Below are positions 17,011-25,241 of a DNA stretch of 64,000 nucleotides, in pieces. The notes beneath the pieces were generated by a model. It had not been told where the DNA came from, did no database searches, and was given only the letters and a program-made list of their open reading frames with translations. Made by a program: the position numbers and the translations under genes. The number at the start of each line of letters is the position of its first letter. Position 1 is the stretch's first letter. The DNA is taken from NCBI GenBank assembly GCA_016794125.1, contig JAEUKT010000004.1, positions 507,460 to 571,459 on the forward strand, written 5' to 3'. The DNA comes from Alphaproteobacteria bacterium (GTDB lineage: Bacteria > Pseudomonadota > Alphaproteobacteria > Micavibrionales > UBA2020).

Positions 17011-17552
17011 CAGCGCTGATCGCCCGTATCCTTGCGGAAGGCGACGGGCATGGCAGGGTTGATGAGGTCGGCGCGGCGGTCGGGATGGTCGAATTTCACG
17101 TTCTTGCGGCGGCGGTCGGGGCCGGTATAGGACTCCGACAGGACAAACGAACGCGGATGCTCGACGATATGCTCGATCTTCTGCGACAGCGCGCGGGCGG
17201 TGAAGGGCTTCACAAGGTAATCGGAAACGCCCGCATCGCGCGCCTTGATGACGCGGTTCTGGTGGCCCGACCCCGCCATCATCAGGATCGGCACAAAGGG
17301 GTTGGGCGAGGTTGAATCCATGCGCAGCCGCCGCGCGAAGGTGAGGCCGCGGTCGGGGTTCTGCAGCCAGTCGACGATGACAAGATCGTGGTTGTCGGAC
17401 GCAAAGCGCGCATAGGCTTCATCGACGTTATAGGCGGAATGGATGAATTTTTCCGGCACGGTGAAAAATGTCAGCACGCCGCGCACCAGTTCGAACAGCG
17501 GCGGCGAGGTTTCCACCACCAGCACCCTGACATCTTTGAAATCATACGTCAT
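17010..17552 (-). CDS. Single-domain response regulator
   Basis: This 180-residue protein is a receiver domain (residues 8-130) followed by a short tail. The phosphoacceptor is the Asp in LVIVDWLQNP; the conserved lysine is in YLVKPFTARAL. The first acidic pair is degenerate (VLVVETSPP instead of DD), so metal binding may be weak. The tail carries ESYTGPDRRRK and DHPDRRAD, a basic motif seen after receivers in many alphaproteobacterial proteins. It follows cckA by six bases and may be part of its phosphorelay. Confidence 0.85.
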   Translation of the reverse strand: MTYDFKDVRVLVVETSPPLFELVRGVLTFFTVPEKFIHSAYNVDEAYARFASDNHDLVIVDWLQNPDRGLTFARRLRMDSTSPNPFVPILMMAGSGHQNRVIKARDAGVSDYLVKPFTARALSQKIEHIVEHPRSFVLSESYTGPDRRRKNVKFDHPDRRADLINPAMPVAFRKDTGDQR

Positions 17553-17558
17553 GCGCGG

Positions 17559-20063
17559 TTACGCCTTGTTCTCGATGACTTCCTTCACCTTGGTCGCCAG
17601 CTGCTTCAGGGTAAAGGGTTTGGGCAGGAAATAAACGTCGGCGCCAAGATGCTCCTTGAAGCGGTCTTCGGCATAGCCGGAAATAAAGATGATTTTTATC
17701 TGCGGGTATTTTTCCTTGACCTGTTTTGCCAGCGTCGTGCCGTCCATTTCGGGCATCATGACGTCGGTCACCAAAATCTCGGGCGTGAATTTCTTCTCCT
17801 CGAGGATTTTCAGCGCGGCAACGCCGCCCGACGCATCCATCACCTGATACCCCTTGTTCGACAGCGCGCGGGCGGAGAAGGTGCGCACCGCGTCTTCGTC
17901 CTCCACCAGCAGGATTTTCGCCGAACCGGTCAGGTCGCTGGTGACGGTTTTTTCCTCGACCGCTTCCGCCTTTTTCGCGCCCGCGGATTCCGAGAAGCGG
18001 GGCAGGTAGATGATGAAGGTCGTACCCTGTCCCATCACCGACTTGACCGAGATATAACCGCCGGTCTGGTGGACGATGCCATGCACGGTCGCAAGGCCAA
18101 GCCCCGTGCCCGCGCCCACTTCCTTGGTCGAAAAGAACGGTTCGAAAATGCGGCCCATGATGTCGGGGTTGATGCCGGTGCCGGTATCTTCCACCTCGAT
18201 CACCGCCCAGTCGCCGGGGGGCAGGGTTTCGTCATTCGCCAGCTTGATGCCGGTTTTGTTGTTGATGTTCGAGGTGCGGATGAGCAGCTTGCCGCCATTC
18301 GCCATCGCGTCGCGCGCGTTGACGACAAGGTTGATGAGGACCTGTTCCATCTGGCCCTGATCGGCCTTGATAAGGCTGACATCGGTCGAATGGCTGAGGC
18401 GCAGTTCGATGTTGGAACCGATCAGGCGGCGCAGCAGGTGCGACAATTCCGACAACACTTCGGCAAGGTCGAGCATACGCGGCTGCAGCGTTTGCTGGCG
18501 GGAGAAAGCCAGCAGCTGGCGCACAAGGTTGGCGGCGCGGTTGGCGTTCTGCTTGATCTGCATGATATCGGCGAAGCTGGGGTCGCCCGGCTTGTGGCGC
18601 AGCAGCAGCAGGTCGCAGAAGCCGATCATGGCGGTCAAAAGGTTGTTGAAGTCGTGCGCGATGCCGCCCGCCAGCTGGCCGACGGCCTGCATTTTCTGCG
18701 ACTGCGTGAATTGTTTTTCGAGTTTTTTCTGTTCGGTCAGGTCGATGAAGTGCAGCACGAAATCATCGCCAGCCTTGAATTTGCGGGCGTAGATCTGCGT
18801 GACGATTTCGATCGATCCTTTAATTTGCACTTCAAGGAAGGGGTCGGAATTTTCGCCGCGCGCAAGGTGCTTCAGCCAGTCTTCGGCGCGGTGCTGCTGG
18901 TCCTTGTGGATGAATTGCAGCAGCGATTTTCCGTTCAGCGCGTTCACCGGCAGGCGCAGCATCGATGCCAGCGTCGCGTTCGCATCTGAAATCACGCCAC
19001 CCGCGGTCAGCATGCAAATGCCGACGGGCGCTTCCTCGAACAGGCGCTCGAAGCGGTCTTCGGATTCACGCAGGGCCTGCTGCATTTTCTGTTCGGTCGT
19101 CATGTCATAAACGACCGAGCGGGAAATGACCTTGCCTTCTTCGTCCTTGGTGATCGAATGGGTGATCGCGGCCTTGAACACGCGGCCGCCCGCGCCCTTC
19201 ATCAGCAATTCGCCGTGCTGGTGATATCCGCCGCCGTCGAAGCAGTCGTAAGGCTTGCCGGTCGCGGGCGGGTTGACGAGGAAATCATGCAGTTTCGTCT
19301 TGCCCAGAATGGTGCGCGCATCCGCGCCCAGCAGGCGGAGCAGCGTGTCGTTCGCGAATTGCAAACGGCCGTCTTCATCGACCGAGAAAAACCCGACCGG
19401 CGCATTGTCGGTGAAATCGCGCAGCTTTTCGCGTTCCTCGCGGATCGCGGATTCCATTTGATAACGGTGCGTGATGTCGTCGAAACGCCAATGCACATAG
19501 CCCGGCCAGCCGATGATGAACTGGCAGGTGACCTGATACCAGATTGTTTTGCCGCGCAGGCGCGTCTGGATTTCGGTCGAGGCGGAACCGGCGGGCGACG
19601 CCTTGTTTTGCAAATCCTCCAGCGTTTTTTCGATTTTCTTCTGGTGTTCGAACAGGCGGGTGAAGGCGCCGATGGAGGCCTCGCCCAAGCCTTCGACCAT
19701 TTTGCTGAAGCGGGCATTCGCGTAGATCGTCTTGCCCTGCGCATCGGTAATCGCGCGCGCCTCCGCGCTTTTTTCCAGCACTTCGGTCAAAATCTTGCGG
19801 CTGCGGTCGGCGTCGGAATAGCTGCGGTTGAGCATCAGCAGGGCAAGGCCGCCGATCAGCCCGTAAAAATAAATCGCGAACAGCGACAGGCCGATGCCGC
19901 CATGCAGCCGCACATAAATCAGGCCTATCGCCAGAAACACATAACCGCCGCCCGCCATAAACAGCATGATCGCCTTGGCATTGCGCACGGCGGTCGGGCT
20001 TTCGGTCTTGGGCGGCTTTTTCTCGAGAAAAAAGCCGTTGTTCTGGCTGTTTTGCGAATTCAC
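17559..20063 (-). CDS. cckA: CckA-type hybrid histidine kinase
   Basis: The 834-residue protein has two N-terminal membrane helices (about 31-50 and 56-78), then three PAS-like domains (about 90-200, 215-330 and 340-450), a HisKA domain with the phosphorylated His in GGIAHDFNNLLTAM, an HATPase with DTGTGI and GTGLGLATV, and a C-terminal receiver with Asp in ILVTDVMMPEMDG and Lys in LPKPF. This is the architecture of CckA, which phosphorylates CtrA through ChpT and controls cell cycle, flagella or envelope genes. A GTG start with AAAGGAAA upstream is used. The position next to flhB is usual in alphaproteobacteria. ctrA and chpT are not in the window. Confidence 0.9.
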   Translation of the reverse strand: MNSQNSQNNGFFLEKKPPKTESPTAVRNAKAIMLFMAGGGYVFLAIGLIYVRLHGGIGLSLFAIYFYGLIGGLALLMLNRSYSDADRSRKILTEVLEKSAEARAITDAQGKTIYANARFSKMVEGLGEASIGAFTRLFEHQKKIEKTLEDLQNKASPAGSASTEIQTRLRGKTIWYQVTCQFIIGWPGYVHWRFDDITHRYQMESAIREEREKLRDFTDNAPVGFFSVDEDGRLQFANDTLLRLLGADARTILGKTKLHDFLVNPPATGKPYDCFDGGGYHQHGELLMKGAGGRVFKAAITHSITKDEEGKVISRSVVYDMTTEQKMQQALRESEDRFERLFEEAPVGICMLTAGGVISDANATLASMLRLPVNALNGKSLLQFIHKDQQHRAEDWLKHLARGENSDPFLEVQIKGSIEIVTQIYARKFKAGDDFVLHFIDLTEQKKLEKQFTQSQKMQAVGQLAGGIAHDFNNLLTAMIGFCDLLLLRHKPGDPSFADIMQIKQNANRAANLVRQLLAFSRQQTLQPRMLDLAEVLSELSHLLRRLIGSNIELRLSHSTDVSLIKADQGQMEQVLINLVVNARDAMANGGKLLIRTSNINNKTGIKLANDETLPPGDWAVIEVEDTGTGINPDIMGRIFEPFFSTKEVGAGTGLGLATVHGIVHQTGGYISVKSVMGQGTTFIIYLPRFSESAGAKKAEAVEEKTVTSDLTGSAKILLVEDEDAVRTFSARALSNKGYQVMDASGGVAALKILEEKKFTPEILVTDVMMPEMDGTTLAKQVKEKYPQIKIIFISGYAEDRFKEHLGADVYFLPKPFTLKQLATKVKEVIENKA

Positions 20064-20155
20064 GGGCGGGACGGTTTCCTTTGCCCCATTTTACCCGTTA
20101 AGAGGTTAAAAATTCAATATTTTCTCTACGCATTAAGGGGGAGGTGAAAGCCGGC

Positions 20156-20827
20156 TCACTGCCGCATATTGAGCAATTCCTTGCGGCCTTTGCTCTCCCC
20201 GATCTGGCTGTCCCAGACGAGGGTTTTGCCGTCTTTTGACCATAATTCGATCTTGGAGATATCGGCCATCAGCAGGTTATAGGGCTTGCCGTTCATTTCC
20301 AGTGGTTTGGGGTCGGCGCGCATCGACATGAGGGTGAGGGTGACTTTGCCCGATGCGCCGTTGTCGGTTTCGCGCATGATGGCCTCGGCCATGTTCGCGG
20401 GTGCCTTCAGCCATTGGTATTTCGCCATGCCGCCCGGGATCAGGGCATAGCGTTTGCCCATATAGTTGTAATTGAAAAACGTGACATCGTTGAAATTCTG
20501 GACAAGGAATCCCTGGTTGGTGGGGCTGTAACCCGACAGGCGGATGCGGGACTGCACCACAATCGGTTCTGCGGGGGTCATCAGGTTAAAGGTGTTGGTC
20601 ATCTCGTTCACGCGGCTTTCCAGCAGGGCGGGGCGGTCGGCCATTTCGGTTTTCTGGTACGTGTCCCATTGCTTCGTCCAACTGGTGAAGTCGGGCATGT
20701 CGCCCGACAGTTTGTGATACAGCATCGCGATGTAAAGCGGGCTGGTGGGTACGGGCTTGGTGCTGAAGGCGAGTGCGGGAGTGGCGGCCAGCATAACGGT
20801 CAGCGCGAGTGCGAGATAACGCATCAT
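20156..20827 (-). CDS. Exported hypothetical protein in the flagellar operon
   Basis: This 223-residue protein starts with a signal peptide (MMRYLALALTVMLAATPALA). The mature part is a mixed alpha/beta domain: LYIAMLYHKLSGDMPDF, MTPAEPIVVQSRIRLSGYSP, VTFFNYNYMGKRYAL, then KPYNLLMADISKIELW. It overlaps the flhB stop as ATGA and is therefore coupled to the flagellar export genes. No catalytic motif or known flagellar family is apparent. A periplasmic role linked to flagella or to CckA is only a guess. Confidence 0.75.
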   Translation of the reverse strand: MMRYLALALTVMLAATPALAFSTKPVPTSPLYIAMLYHKLSGDMPDFTSWTKQWDTYQKTEMADRPALLESRVNEMTNTFNLMTPAEPIVVQSRIRLSGYSPTNQGFLVQNFNDVTFFNYNYMGKRYALIPGGMAKYQWLKAPANMAEAIMRETDNGASGKVTLTLMSMRADPKPLEMNGKPYNLLMADISKIELWSKDGKTLVWDSQIGESKGRKELLNMRQ

Positions 20828-21897
20828 AGTTTTTTACCCTTGAGTTTGAAGACGTAGGAAATGACTTCGGCGACGGCCTTGAAATGTTCGTTGGGGATCG
20901 TCTGTTCGATATCCATTGAATCGTAAAGCGCGCGGGCAAGGGCGGGGTTTTCGACCAGCGGCACCTTGTTTTCGGCCGCGACCTCGCGGATGCGCTGCGC
21001 CACCGCATCGACGCCCTTGGCCACCATCTGCGGCGCGGCCATTTCTTTCGCGTCGTATTTCAATGCCACCGCATAATGGGTGGGGTTGGTGATGACCACA
21101 TCGGCCTCCGGCACCGCCTGCATCATGCGCTGGCGCGCCTTTTGTTCGCGCAGCGCGCGCAGGCGGCCCTTGATTTGCGGGTCGCCTTCGGTCTGTTTAT
21201 ATTCGTCCTTCAATTCCTGCTTGCTCATGCGCATTTTCGACATGAAATCGTGGCGCTGGTACATGTAATCGGCAAGCGCCAGCACGAACAGCACGATCAG
21301 CGCAGCGCCCATCATCTTCAGGAACATGGTTTCGAAATCGGCCATCGCGGGGCCGAATTCCTGCCCCACAAAATGCTCGATCGTGTCGGCATAGGGGCGC
21401 AGCACCATGTAAACGGCGGCCGATACCACGCCCAGCTTGAACAGCCCCTTCAGGAATTCCGAGATGGAGCGCATGGAAAAGAGGCGCTGGAACCCGTTCA
21501 TGAGCGATATTTTTTTCAAATCCGGCTTCATGGTTTCGGTGGTGAAGATCGGGCCGGTCTGGATGTAGCCCGACAAAATGCCCATCACCATCAGAATGCC
21601 AAAGGGCAGCAGCAGGTCGCTCATGACCGCCCAGAACAGGTTTTTCGACACCGCCATCAGCCCGTTGCCGTCGGTCGGGTATTGGTGCGCATCGGCGATA
21701 AAGCTGCGCAGCGTCGCCTGCAGATCGACCATGATCGACGGCCCCGCGATCAGCACCAGCAGGGTGATCGTGAAAAGCATGATCCAGTTGGTCACTTCGC
21801 GGCTATATATGACCTGGCCGCGTTTTCGCGCTTCCTCCAGTTTCTTGGGTGTTGGATCTTCTGTCTTCTGGCTATCGTCTGTTTCGTTTTCCGACAT
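20824..21897 (-). CDS. flhB: Flagellar export switch protein FlhB
   Basis: This is the 357-residue inner-membrane component of the flagellar type III export gate that switches from rod/hook to filament substrates. Four membrane helices fill residues 30-215, followed by the cytoplasmic domain with the self-cleavage motif in VVITNPTHYAVALKY and the downstream PLVENPALARALY. The N-terminus QKTEDPTPKKLEEARKRGQV is classic. It follows fliR by nine bases. A second, shorter homologue of only the C-terminal domain lies at 24338-24679. Confidence 0.96.
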   Translation of the reverse strand: MSENETDDSQKTEDPTPKKLEEARKRGQVIYSREVTNWIMLFTITLLVLIAGPSIMVDLQATLRSFIADAHQYPTDGNGLMAVSKNLFWAVMSDLLLPFGILMVMGILSGYIQTGPIFTTETMKPDLKKISLMNGFQRLFSMRSISEFLKGLFKLGVVSAAVYMVLRPYADTIEHFVGQEFGPAMADFETMFLKMMGAALIVLFVLALADYMYQRHDFMSKMRMSKQELKDEYKQTEGDPQIKGRLRALREQKARQRMMQAVPEADVVITNPTHYAVALKYDAKEMAAPQMVAKGVDAVAQRIREVAAENKVPLVENPALARALYDSMDIEQTIPNEHFKAVAEVISYVFKLKGKKL

Positions 21898-21906
21898 GCT
21901 TTTTCC

Positions 21907-22680
21907 TTATGGGTTCAGCGCGTCGTTGACGAGTGAATCAAAACTGTTCATCCAGAACATCATGCCGGCGGAGAAAACCATCGTCAGCATGACAAGCCCC
22001 ATCAAAATCTGCACGGGCAGGGCAAGGAAGAAAATCTGGATCTGCGGCATCAGGCGGCCCAAAAGGCCAAAGCCGAACTGCACGATCGTGCCGATGATCA
22101 GGAACGGCGTCGCCAGCTGGATGCCGATGCGGAAGGCGGCGGATACGGTCTGCACCGCCACCTCCATGATCGGGCGCATTTCGGGCGCCTTGGCCAGCGC
22201 GGGGAACAGGGTGTAGCTATCGACGACCGATGCCAGCATGTAATGGTGCATGTTCGTCACGAACAGCAGCGTCACGCCCGTGATCGAATACAGCGCGCCG
22301 ATGACCGAACCCTGCGTCGCCGTCATGGGGTTGAACACCAGCGCGTTGGAAAAACCCGACTGGATCGAAATCACGCCGCCCGCGGTATCCAGCGCGGTGA
22401 TCATGATGCGCATGACCGTGCCGATGAAGAAACCGATAAACGCCTCCGACAATAACAGCGCGGCCAGATCGGGCGCGCCCGACGGCAGCGGCGGCAGCAC
22501 GGGGGCAAGGAAAGGGGTGAGGACCAGCGCAAAGGCCAGCGCGAAATGCAGCCGCACCTGCGGCGCGACAAAACTGTCGCCGATGCCGGGCATAATCATC
22601 AGCGCGATGCCGGTGCGCATGAACACCAGCATGAATGCCGTAAGGTGGCCGACGATGATTTCGTTCAACAGGGCTTGCAT
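21907..22680 (-). CDS. fliR: Flagellar export protein FliR
   Basis: The 257-residue polytopic protein is part of the FliP5-FliQ4-FliR1 export gate. It has about six hydrophobic segments and the usual FliR landmarks: FMLVFMRTGIALMIMPGIG near the start, SEAFIGFFIGTVMRI and DTAGGVISIQSGFSNALVFN in the middle, and MPQIQIFFLALPVQILMGL near the end. It lies between fliQ and flhB. Confidence 0.95.
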   Translation of the reverse strand: MQALLNEIIVGHLTAFMLVFMRTGIALMIMPGIGDSFVAPQVRLHFALAFALVLTPFLAPVLPPLPSGAPDLAALLLSEAFIGFFIGTVMRIMITALDTAGGVISIQSGFSNALVFNPMTATQGSVIGALYSITGVTLLFVTNMHHYMLASVVDSYTLFPALAKAPEMRPIMEVAVQTVSAAFRIGIQLATPFLIIGTIVQFGFGLLGRLMPQIQIFFLALPVQILMGLVMLTMVFSAGMMFWMNSFDSLVNDALNP

Positions 22681-22705
22681 AGCCTATTATAGCGCAGAAA
22701 ACGGG

Positions 22706-22972
22706 CTATCCCATCCCGATAATCTTGTCGGCGATGCGGTCGGTGAAGTTCTGCATCGCGGTCGCATAGACGGGGAACAGCAGGTAGATCGCCAGATAAA
22801 TCGCCATCATTTTCGGCACGAAGGCGAGGGTCATTTCCTGAATCTGGGTCAGCGCCTGGATCAGGGCGATGACGACGCCGACCACAAGGCCGATCAGCAT
22901 GACAGGGGCCGAGATCTGGATGGTCAGGATGATCGCTTCGCGGGCGAAATCGACGACTTCTGCTTCATCCAT
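22706..22972 (-). CDS. fliQ: Flagellar export protein FliQ
   Basis: This 88-residue protein has the normal length and two membrane helices (ILTIQISAPVMLIGLVVGVV and a second near residues 52-72) with the conserved LIQALTQIQEMTLAFVPKM between them. It is a subunit of the flagellar type III export gate. Confidence 0.95.
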   Translation of the reverse strand: MDEAEVVDFAREAIILTIQISAPVMLIGLVVGVVIALIQALTQIQEMTLAFVPKMMAIYLAIYLLFPVYATAMQNFTDRIADKIIGMG

Positions 22973-22990
22973 AATATATGTCCTTCAGTC

Positions 22991-23293
22991 TTAGATACCG
23001 GTGCGCATGACCGCTTCATAAGCTTGCACCACGCGGTCGCGAACCGCAAGGACGGTGTTCAGCGCCATTTCCGCATTGTTGATCGCGGCCAGCACATCGG
23101 TCATGTCGGCCTTGCCGACGAGGCCCTGGGCGGAGACTTTCTCGGAGGTGTGCTGCGCGTCGATCGCCGACTGCGCGGCGGTCTTCAGGACATCGCCGAA
23201 GGAGGGGCCGGCGGTTTCTGCCGCAGGCTTGGCTTCCGTCATCGATTTCAAGGTGTTCATGTATGCTTTTGAAGCATCGGTTACGTTTGCCAT
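22991..23293 (-). CDS. fliE: Flagellar hook-basal body protein FliE
   Basis: The 100-residue protein is the adapter that links the MS ring and export gate to the proximal rod. Family features are the GPSFGDVLKTAAQSAIDAQH stretch, DMTDVLAAINNAEMALNTVL and the C-terminal VQAYEAVMRTGI. It has 18 bases to fliQ and 27 to flgC. Confidence 0.93.
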   Translation of the reverse strand: MANVTDASKAYMNTLKSMTEAKPAAETAGPSFGDVLKTAAQSAIDAQHTSEKVSAQGLVGKADMTDVLAAINNAEMALNTVLAVRDRVVQAYEAVMRTGI

Positions 23294-23320
23294 GATATTT
23301 GTCCTTTTTTAAATTCTAAC

Positions 23321-23734
23321 TTAAGCGTTACGCAGCAAGTCGATGGTTTTCATCAACATTGAACGCGACATTTCGATCACGCCGAGGTTCGCCTCGTAAG
23401 AACGCTGCGCCTCGCGCATATCCATCATTTCCAGCAGCGGGTTGACGTTGGGCGTCTTCACATAGCCGCGATCGTCGGCGGCGGGGTGGCTGGGGTCGTA
23501 TTTGGTCAGGAAGTCGGCGGTGTCATAGGTCACTTTATCGACTTCGACTTCGCGCATGTTATCCGCGCGGTTCATTTCGTTCTTGAAGGTCACGATCTGG
23601 CGGCGGTACGGGTCTTCGCCCTTGGTCTTGCCGGTGGTGTCGGCATTGGCCATGTTTTCGGAGATGACCTTCATGCGCGCGCCCTGCGCCTTCATCCCCT
23701 TGGCCGCGAGTGTCATTGCATTGACGAGATCCAT
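23321..23734 (-). CDS. flgC: Flagellar basal-body rod protein FlgC
   Basis: The 137-residue proximal rod protein has the N-terminal ISENMANADTTGKTKG (ANADTTG rod signature), DPYRRQIVTF, a central YVKTPNVNPLLEMMDMREAQ and the C-terminal SYEANLGVIEMSRSMLMKTI helix used for axial packing. It lies directly downstream of flgB. Confidence 0.96.
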   Translation of the reverse strand: MDLVNAMTLAAKGMKAQGARMKVISENMANADTTGKTKGEDPYRRQIVTFKNEMNRADNMREVEVDKVTYDTADFLTKYDPSHPAADDRGYVKTPNVNPLLEMMDMREAQRSYEANLGVIEMSRSMLMKTIDLLRNA

Positions 23735-23750
23735 GATAAACTCCCTAACC

Positions 23751-24191
23751 TTATTTCAGAGCCATTTTCAGCATGGCGATGTTTTTCTGGTACAAATTGC
23801 TGACGAAGGCATGATCGGTATAGTTCTCGTTCATGCGCAGCAGCTGGTCTTCCAGCACGACTGCGTTGCCGGCGGGGGCAACTTCGTACACATCCTTCTG
23901 CTTCGTGACCGGCACTTTTTGCCCGCTGCCGGCCATATTTTCCGCGCCGAAATGGGTGGGGGAGGTTGCCGCCAGGCTCATCGCGCCACCGCCGGATCCC
24001 GCCGCCGACATTGAAAGCGTGCTGGTAGAGCCGCCCAATATCTGCTTGAAATCAAGCGGTTTAATGTCCATCGGGCGATAGCCGACGGAGTCCGCATTGG
24101 CGATGTTCTGGGCGATGATTTTCTGGCGTTCTTCGTGCCAGTCCATCTTCCTCAGCATCGCGGACATTAAATTCAAATCTTGCATAGCCAT
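23751..24191 (-). CDS. flgB: Flagellar basal-body rod protein FlgB
   Basis: This 146-residue proximal rod protein carries the rod signature QKIIAQNIANADSVGYRP near its N-terminus and the C-terminal helix TDHAFVSNLYQKNIAMLKMA. ATG 24191 has AAGGGGA seven bases upstream, so this start is preferred to the longer frame. It is the first gene of the leftward flagellar operon flgB-flgC-fliE-fliQ-fliR-flhB-(20156)-cckA-(17010). Confidence 0.93.
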   Translation of the reverse strand: MAMQDLNLMSAMLRKMDWHEERQKIIAQNIANADSVGYRPMDIKPLDFKQILGGSTSTLSMSAAGSGGGAMSLAATSPTHFGAENMAGSGQKVPVTKQKDVYEVAPAGNAVVLEDQLLRMNENYTDHAFVSNLYQKNIAMLKMALK

Positions 24192-24281
24192 GAGATTTCC
24201 CCTTCTCACCTATTACATATGCAACGCGCGTGCCATGTAACAAGTGTCTCCCCTATTGAAAACTCTACCATAGTCGCGGAA

Positions 24282-24294
24282 TCCTGAGTCAGGA
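24282..24294. promoter_or_regulatory. 13-bp palindrome in divergent flagellar promoter region
   Basis: TCCTGAGTCAGGA is a palindrome around a central base, midway between flgB (leftward) and the FlhB-like gene (rightward). A second dyad, CTCTACCA (24264-24271) and TGGTAGAG (24323-24330), flanks it. It could be an operator shared by both operons; the regulator is unknown. Confidence 0.35.
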
Positions 24295-24337
24295 ATTTGG
24301 GGTTAAGGATTTGTTAAGAGTTTGGTAGAGTGAGCGC

Positions 24338-24679
24338 ATGGTCGATATCCACGACACCGACGACGAGCAAAAGAAACCGGACGCGCTGGAGAGCCGGCGG
24401 TTGGCTGCTGTCGCGCTCAAGAAATATGGAATTGACGATAGTTCGCTGCCCAAGGTCGTGGCGGCGGGTTACGGGAAACTGGCGGAGCAGATTGTCGATC
24501 TGGCCTTTAAAAACGGGGTCAAGGTGCGGGAGGACAAGGAGATGGCCCAAATTCTGGCCGCCATCGAGCTGGATTCCGAGATACCGTCCGAGGCTTTGGT
24601 GGCGATTGCCGAAATCCTCGCCTATGTTTATAAAGCTAATCAAACCTATAACCGCGACGATCCGAAAGAACTGCCGTGA
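24338..24679 (+). CDS. FlhB cytoplasmic-domain homologue (FlhX/YlqH-like)
   Basis: This 113-residue protein matches only the C-terminal domain of FlhB: LAAVALKKYGIDDSSLPKVV, AAGYGKLAEQIVDLAFKNGV, KVREDKEMAQILAAIELDSE and ALVAIAEILAYVYKAN. It has no membrane helices, and the self-cleavage motif NPTH is absent because the region starts after it. Such stand-alone proteins partly replace or modulate the FlhB tail in some bacteria. It heads the rightward operon with an unknown gene, fliO and fliP, and its C-terminus is coupled to the next gene by a GTGA overlap. Confidence 0.88.
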   Translation: MVDIHDTDDEQKKPDALESRRLAAVALKKYGIDDSSLPKVVAAGYGKLAEQIVDLAFKNGVKVREDKEMAQILAAIELDSEIPSEALVAIAEILAYVYKANQTYNRDDPKELP

Positions 24680-24930
24680 CCAAAGACGAACTGGCGAAGC
24701 GCCTGAAATCCATCACCGATTATGTGCGTGATTGCGAGCGCCGCGTCAGCCTGGGCGAGATCATGGATTTGCAGGGGCTCGACAATAACGTCGCCGAGGT
24801 CTGCGACCTGATCGCCGCGCTGCCCGGCAAGGACGGTCAGGAGCTTGAATCACAGATGACAATTCTGATCGGCAGCCTTGAAACGCTGGCGGATGCCATG
24901 CGCAAGCAGGATGAAGGGAAAGACGACTGA
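24676..24930 (+). CDS. Small helical protein between FlhB-like and fliO genes
   Basis: I do not recognise this 84-residue protein. It starts with GTG overlapping the previous stop and ends on the first base of fliO, so it is firmly embedded in the flagellar operon. The sequence is amphipathic and probably all helical, with heptad-like leucines (MTKDELAKRLKSITDYVRD, QELESQMTILIGSLETLADA) and a charged tail. A chaperone or regulator of flagellar export would fit the setting. Confidence 0.75.
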   Translation: MTKDELAKRLKSITDYVRDCERRVSLGEIMDLQGLDNNVAEVCDLIAALPGKDGQELESQMTILIGSLETLADAMRKQDEGKDD

Positions 24931-25241
24931 TGGAAACCGAACGCCTGATGACGGCGATGGCCGCCTTTGCCTTTGTGGTCTGCCTGATGTACGGGCTTGC
25001 ATGGATTGTGAAACGCCTTGGACTGACCGGCGCGCCGATGCTCGCCATGGGCGCGAAACGCCGGTTGAAGATCGTGGAACAGCTGGCGATCGACCCGCGC
25101 CACAAGCTCGTGATCGTGCGCCGGGACAATAAAGAACATCTGATCGTCATGGGCCCCGGCGGCGACACCGTCGTGGAAAGCAATATTCCCGTGATCGACA
25201 ACGTGGTCGAGCTTGAGCAAAAGGAAGCGAAGAATGGTTGA
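24930..25241 (+). CDS. fliO: Flagellar biosynthesis protein FliO
   Basis: This 103-residue single-pass membrane protein helps FliP assemble. It has one N-terminal membrane helix (AMAAFAFVVCLMYGLAWIV) and the FliO cytoplasmic domain with KRRLKIVEQLAIDPRHKLVI and HLIVMGPGGDTVVES. The stop overlaps the fliP start region by eight bases, the usual fliO-fliP coupling. Confidence 0.9.
   Translation: METERLMTAMAAFAFVVCLMYGLAWIVKRLGLTGAPMLAMGAKRRLKIVEQLAIDPRHKLVIVRRDNKEHLIVMGPGGDTVVESNIPVIDNVVELEQKEAKNG

Noticed and set aside
17388..18989. 533-codon frame antisense to cckA
   Set aside because: Overlaps the receiver and kinase domains of cckA, which are real.
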